64,000 nt of DNA from Alistipes shahii WAL 8301 (lineage in GTDB: Bacteria; Bacteroidota; Bacteroidia; Bacteroidales; Rikenellaceae): NCBI RefSeq assembly GCF_025145845.1, contig NZ_CP102253.1:1798001-1862000 (forward strand), read 5' to 3'. Below are positions 60,623 to 64,000 of the stretch, piece by piece (within the stretch, counting starts at the first letter, position 1; each line of letters starts with the position of its first letter). Position numbers and translations under genes: made by a program. The notes under the pieces are model-generated. The model was not told where the DNA came from. It did not search any database and saw only the letters and a program-made list of their open reading frames with translations.

Positions 60623-60883
60623 CTACGGCACGGGGTCGTAGCCGCTGCCGCCCCACGGATGGCACTTCGACAGCCGCCGCAGGGCGAGCCACAGTCCTTT
60701 CAGGGGGCCGTATTTGCGCAACGCCTCGAGCGCATACTGCGAGCAGGTGGGGGTGAACCGGCACGACGGGGGCGTGAAGGGCGAGATGCAGAGCTGGTAG
60801 AACTTCACCAGTCCGATCAGCGGCAGGGCGCAGGCCTGTTTAAAGATGCTCCACGACCGATTCCAGAATCCTGCGGACTGCAT
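60623..60883 (-). CDS. yidD: Membrane protein insertion efficiency factor YidD
   Basis: This 86-residue protein has the YidD pattern: LCISPFTPPSCRFTPTCSQYALEALRKYGPLKGLWLALRRLSKCHPWGGSGYDPVP. The gene overlaps rnpA by 44 bases in a different frame, an overlap found in many bacteria. It assists YidC-dependent membrane insertion. It is the last gene of the minus-strand run. Confidence 0.95.
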   Translation of the reverse strand: MQSAGFWNRSWSIFKQACALPLIGLVKFYQLCISPFTPPSCRFTPTCSQYALEALRKYGPLKGLWLALRRLSKCHPWGGSGYDPVP

Positions 60884-61208
60884 TTGCGACGGTTTTATAA
60901 GGCAGCGTCTCCTTCGACGAGTAGATCAGCGCCAGGTCCAGGTTGACCGGCCGGCCGTCGTGCAGAATCTGCTTTTGCAGGCGGTAGGCCTCCTTCGTGC
61001 GCCGCCGCACGAGGTTGCGTTTGTTGGCCCGTTTGTGGAACTTTTTGGGGACGGAAAAGAGCACCTCGACCGATTGCTCGGTGTCAGGCTCCGCGAACCA
61101 CACGTAGCGGAACGGGAAGATGAAGCCGCTTTCGCCGCTCTCGAACAGACGGCGCACGGCCCCGAGCGAACGGAGCCTTTCGGTGCGGGGTAGCGAGTGT
61201 GCGGACAT
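60840..61208 (-). CDS. rnpA: Ribonuclease P protein component
   Basis: RnpA binds the RNase P RNA and tRNA precursors. The 122-residue protein has the conserved basic helix KRANKRNLVRRRTKEAYRL near residues 57-75 and the usual size. It follows hemD (22 bases) and overlaps yidD. Confidence 0.94.
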   Translation of the reverse strand: MSAHSLPRTERLRSLGAVRRLFESGESGFIFPFRYVWFAEPDTEQSVEVLFSVPKKFHKRANKRNLVRRRTKEAYRLQKQILHDGRPVNLDLALIYSSKETLPYKTVANAVRRILESVVEHL

Positions 61209-61230
61209 GGCGGCAGGGGGCTTGCGGCCC

Positions 61231-62094
61231 TTATTTGCGGGATTCCGTGGTCGGACGGCGCGTGCGGCCCTTCTTGGCCAGCTTGTGCTGCTGGCTGCGG
61301 ATGAACTCTTCCTTGCGGGCGTCGGTAACCAGTTCCACCGGCTCGATCTCCTCGCCTTTCTGCACCTTTTGCAGATAGATGTCGATGGCCTTGACCATCG
61401 AGGGGGCTTCGGGCGTCGGGGCGTTGGCCAGCACGGTGATTCCGGCCCCGAGGGCGGCGCGCAGCGTGCCTTCGCCGAATACCGCCACGGCGGGCAGGCC
61501 GTCGGTTCCGAACTTCTCGATGAGGGTTTTCACGTCCGAGGGCGAATAGAGCGCCAGCAGGTCGTAGTCGGCCATTTTAACGTCGTCCAGATCCCCGGCG
61601 ACCGTGCGGGCCAGGATGACGGGATCGAACGAGAGTTTGAGCTTGGCGAGCGTTTCCGGCAGTTCGGGTTTGTGGGGTTCGCTCAACGCCAGCAGGAATT
61701 TCTCCTCCTTGTGTTTGATGATCAGTTCGATGAGCGACGTGAACGAGCCGTCGGCAAACGAGATCTTGCGTTTGCGGTAGACGATGTATTTCTGCAGGTA
61801 GAGCGCTACGGCCTCCGTCTGGCAGATGTATTTCATGGTTTCGGGCACGGTGATGCGCGCCTCTTCGCAGATATGGAAAAAACTGTCGACTGTCGTACGC
61901 GATGTGAATATGACGGCCGTGTGCGTGAGTATTTCGACCCTTTGGGCGCGGAACTCCTTCAGGGAGACGCCTTCTACGCGGATGAAGGGCCGGTAGGCGA
62001 TTTCCACGTGGTGTTTCTGGGACAATTCGTAGAACGGGGACTTTTCGATGACAGCGGGCCTCGGCTGCGAAACTAATACACTCTTTACTTTCAA
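61231..62094 (-). CDS. hemD: Uroporphyrinogen-III synthase
   Basis: HemD closes hydroxymethylbilane to uroporphyrinogen III in heme and corrin synthesis. The 287-residue protein has the two-lobed fold with VLVSQPRPAVIEKSPFYELSQK at the start and AVAVFGEGTLRAALGAG in the second lobe. It matches the Bacteroidota type, which has a charged C-terminal tail (HKLAKKGRTRRP). A -7 box lies inside the 3' end of the DUF4271 gene upstream. Confidence 0.88.
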   Translation of the reverse strand: MKVKSVLVSQPRPAVIEKSPFYELSQKHHVEIAYRPFIRVEGVSLKEFRAQRVEILTHTAVIFTSRTTVDSFFHICEEARITVPETMKYICQTEAVALYLQKYIVYRKRKISFADGSFTSLIELIIKHKEEKFLLALSEPHKPELPETLAKLKLSFDPVILARTVAGDLDDVKMADYDLLALYSPSDVKTLIEKFGTDGLPAVAVFGEGTLRAALGAGITVLANAPTPEAPSMVKAIDIYLQKVQKGEEIEPVELVTDARKEEFIRSQQHKLAKKGRTRRPTTESRK

Positions 62095-62128
62095 TGTTGC
62101 GAATTGATTTAGGTTTGTCTTTGCCGTT

Positions 62129-63109
62129 TCATCTTACTGCAAGCAGCCATAATAGGCTGACAGGGAAGACTTCCACGGTGCAAAGGTACAAAAACCAATG
62201 CAAAATCGAAACTTTTTTGGAAAGAAACAGGTTTAATGTCTCCTTGAGGTATAAGGCGGCCGCTGCGGCCAATTCGACGGCGATGATGCAGAACCAGACG
62301 CCGCCCGTGCCCTGCGGGCAGAGTGCGAAGAGCAGCAGCGGGGGTGAAATGAGGATCATCCCGAGGGCGAAACAGGTGCGTTTGAGCAGCATGAGCTGTG
62401 CGATGAAGGGCTGCGAGAGGGTCAGCGCTCCGGCCAGCCGCACGGCGATTGTCTGATAGGCGGCTATGCCCAGCGAGGCGAGCGAAACCAGCAGGCTGAA
62501 AATCAGGGCTGCGCCCTGCGGAATGGACGCTGCCAGCCGGCCGGGCATCAGCGTGTCGCTGTATTTGACCGCCGCGACGCCCAGAAAGAGCAGGCCGATG
62601 GCGGTGGCGATGTTCAGGAAACGCGAGTAGCCGCTTCCGCCCGGGTCCTCGGAGAAGCGTTTTCCCGTGGCCGCGTCGCGCGAGATGCGGCCCAGCAGCG
62701 TGCGCACGTCGCCCAGGTTGCGGTAGAGCAGCATGGCGTAGGTGGCGGCGAGCAGCAGCACGAAACTCTGGAAAACGGCGTTTTCCGCGAGCGGCGGAGG
62801 CGGTGCGAGCGGAATGCGTGCGGGTTCCGCGAGGGTCGATTGCGCTCCGAAAATTGCGGCGGAGGTCGTGTCGCGCCATTCGGAAGGGGCTGCACCGGTC
62901 GCTGCAACGGAGAACGGCGCGGAACCGCCGTCCGCAAAGGCCGGGTTTGCAAAGGCCGGATTTGCAAAGTTCGTTCCCGCAAAGGCCGTTTCCGCCCGGA
63001 GCGTATCCGGACCGGGGACATATCCCGTCCGGGCCGGTGCGTCCGGAGTTCCGGACACCGAGTCCGCCGCAGGCACTGCGGATTGCGTATGTGCCGGCGA
63101 GGAGTTCAT
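62129..63109 (-). CDS. DUF4271 domain membrane protein
   Basis: This 326-residue protein has a low-complexity N-terminal part of about 110 residues (Ala/Pro/Thr-rich, with a FANPAFANPAF repeat near 47-60) and then a DUF4271 region with about six hydrophobic segments. The gene begins in the stop of the histidine kinase gene (TGATG), and the position before hemD is the usual one in Bacteroidota. The function is unknown. Confidence 0.85.
   Translation of the reverse strand: MNSSPAHTQSAVPAADSVSGTPDAPARTGYVPGPDTLRAETAFAGTNFANPAFANPAFADGGSAPFSVAATGAAPSEWRDTTSAAIFGAQSTLAEPARIPLAPPPPLAENAVFQSFVLLLAATYAMLLYRNLGDVRTLLGRISRDAATGKRFSEDPGGSGYSRFLNIATAIGLLFLGVAAVKYSDTLMPGRLAASIPQGAALIFSLLVSLASLGIAAYQTIAVRLAGALTLSQPFIAQLMLLKRTCFALGMILISPPLLLFALCPQGTGGVWFCIIAVELAAAAALYLKETLNLFLSKKVSILHWFLYLCTVEVFPVSLLWLLAVR
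62181..62188 (-). promoter_or_regulatory. -7 box of hemD inside the DUF4271 gene
   Basis: TACCTTTG on the minus strand, 88 bases before the hemD ATG. No clear -33 is seen, so it could also be chance. Confidence 0.4.
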
Positions 63110-64000
63110 CAGGCGAAGTGGCGTTTGAGTGTGATGCGAATGGTGGTTCCCTTGCCGATTTCGGAGTCGATGACGGCGATCTTACCCTGGTGGTACTCCT
63201 CGACGATGCGGCGCGAGAGCGACAGCCCGAGGCCCCAGCCGCGGGTCTTGGTCGTGAATCCCGGTTCGAAGATGCGTTTCCAGTTGCTCTTGGGAATGCC
63301 CTTGCCCGTGTCCTTCACGTCGATCATAACGCTCCTGTCGTCCGACGAAATCCGCACGTCGATGGCTCCGTGGCCTTGCAGGGCGTCGAGCGAGTTTTTC
63401 ATCAGGTTCTCCACGACCCATTCGAACAGTGCGGCGTTGATGTTGGCCTGCACGGGGGCGATGGCCAGTCCGTTGTAGTCGAGCGTCACGTTGCGGGGAA
63501 TGCGCTTGCGGAAATACATGACCGATTCGCCCACCACTTCGTTGATGTTCGCCGGGGTGAGGGGCGTCTCGGAGCCGATTTTCGAAAAACGGTCCACGAT
63601 CTTCATCAGGTGCGTGAGGTCCTTGTTCATCTCCTCGACGGCCGTCTGGTCCACATCCTGCGAACGCAGGTATTCGATCCATCCCAGCAGCGACGAGGTC
63701 GGGGTTCCCAGCTGGTGGGCGGTCTCCTTGGCCAGTCCGATCCAGACGCGGTTCTGCTCGTCGTGCTTCGACGAGCGGAAGGCGATGAATCCCAGCGCGA
63801 TGAAGGCTGTGATGACGAGGAGCTGCACGTAGGGGAAGTAGTAGAGCGACTTGAGCAGCGCCGACTTGCCGTAGAAGATGATGTGGTAATGCTGCGACGA
63901 CCAGACGAACTTCACCGGGATCGGCGGGTTGTCGACCGAAAATTTGTCGATCTGTTTCCGGAGCCGTCCGGGATGGTTGATGATCTTCTCGGGGATGAGG
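63109..64000 (-). CDS. Sensor histidine kinase, 3' part (5' end outside window)
   Basis: The open frame runs past base 64000, so only the C-terminal 297 or so residues are present. It has a membrane helix (YFPYVQLLVITAFIALGFIAF), the H-box AKETAHQLGTPTSSLLGW, the N-box NLMKNSLDAL and the ATP-binding glycine regions DTGKGIPK and GWGLGLSLSRRIVEEYHQGK. The cognate regulator is not in the window. The stop lies in the start of the DUF4271 gene. Confidence 0.92.
   Translation of the reverse strand, partial: LIPEKIINHPGRLRKQIDKFSVDNPPIPVKFVWSSQHYHIIFYGKSALLKSLYYFPYVQLLVITAFIALGFIAFRSSKHDEQNRVWIGLAKETAHQLGTPTSSLLGWIEYLRSQDVDQTAVEEMNKDLTHLMKIVDRFSKIGSETPLTPANINEVVGESVMYFRKRIPRNVTLDYNGLAIAPVQANINAALFEWVVENLMKNSLDALQGHGAIDVRISSDDRSVMIDVKDTGKGIPKSNWKRIFEPGFTTKTRGWGLGLSLSRRIVEEYHQGKIAVIDSEIGKGTTIRITLKRHFA

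Noticed and set aside
60509..60946. Plus-strand 145-residue frame opposite yidD
   Set aside because: It is antisense to the well-conserved yidD and rnpA genes and has no recognisable content.
1..64000. CRISPR arrays or tRNA genes
   Set aside because: No regularly spaced identical repeats and no cloverleaf-like sequences were found by eye; short tRNAs could still be missed.

Overview
The window is a 64-kb stretch of a Bacteroidota chromosome, most likely a GC-rich Bacteroidales such as Alistipes or a close relative. The evidence is the Bacteroidota -33/-7 promoter type (TTTG or TTG, about 20 bases, then TAnnTTTG) before many genes, the near absence of Shine-Dalgarno sequences, and families typical of the phylum (DUF4271, DUF4296, DUF4369/TlpA proteins, SusD-era lipoproteins, the PG_1098-type methyltransferase, CTC-type L25). 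The genus is an inference. No tRNA, rRNA or CRISPR array was recognised.

Layout. 1-4.6 kb: the end of a cell-wall/division cluster (mraY, murD, ftsW), followed by a TlpA-like thioredoxin lipoprotein and an S4 RNA-binding protein in the place where murG-murC would be expected. 4.65-5.08 kb: no gene, but two minus-strand promoters, each followed by a structured RNA candidate. 5-11 kb: pth-rplY, galE, kbl with an Lrp regulator, corA and a short MqnA-like protein. 11.2-20.3 kb: a one-directional block of phage-type genes (two tail-tip-like proteins, ClpP-type head protease, coat, portal, connector, holin, P5-like lysin) with no integrase, terminase, tape measure or repressor, and with a 559-base hairpin-rich insert.

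20.3-36.4 kb: a long plus-strand housekeeping run (comEC, PG_1098-like methyltransferase, yihY, a DUF2520 protein, kdsC, an oligosaccharide flippase, a cyclophilin, the DNA polymerase III delta-prime-like subunit, folK, envelope lipoproteins, an outer-membrane barrel protein, rbfA, a LolC/E-like permease, a DUF4296-like lipoprotein and a reduced amidohydrolase-like protein). 36.5-43.9 kb: xerD, prmA, recO, a phosphate-type porin, a YeiH-type exporter and a YgiQ radical SAM protein. 44-49.3 kb: the minus-strand series tgt, lipoprotein, lptF/G, PASTA protein, rluD. 49.3-60.4 kb: a glycosyltransferase, an ECF sigma factor, rsmG, a thioredoxin, rlmN, tonB and a tonB fragment, hflX, upp, an LTA-synthase-like sulfatase, a hemerythrin-LuxR fusion regulator and a CDF metal exporter. 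60.6-64 kb: a minus-strand operon read as histidine kinase, DUF4271 protein, hemD, rnpA, yidD.

The main non-genic observations are a family of dispersed intergenic hairpins (about 33.95, 38.35, 44.05, 52.38 and 58.48 kb) whose stems vary while pairing is kept, a rod-shaped RNA candidate near 4.8 kb, and a heavily structured leader before the hemerythrin-LuxR gene. Most genes are ordinary housekeeping genes; the phage-derived block, the RNA locus and the hairpin family are the parts most worth a second look.
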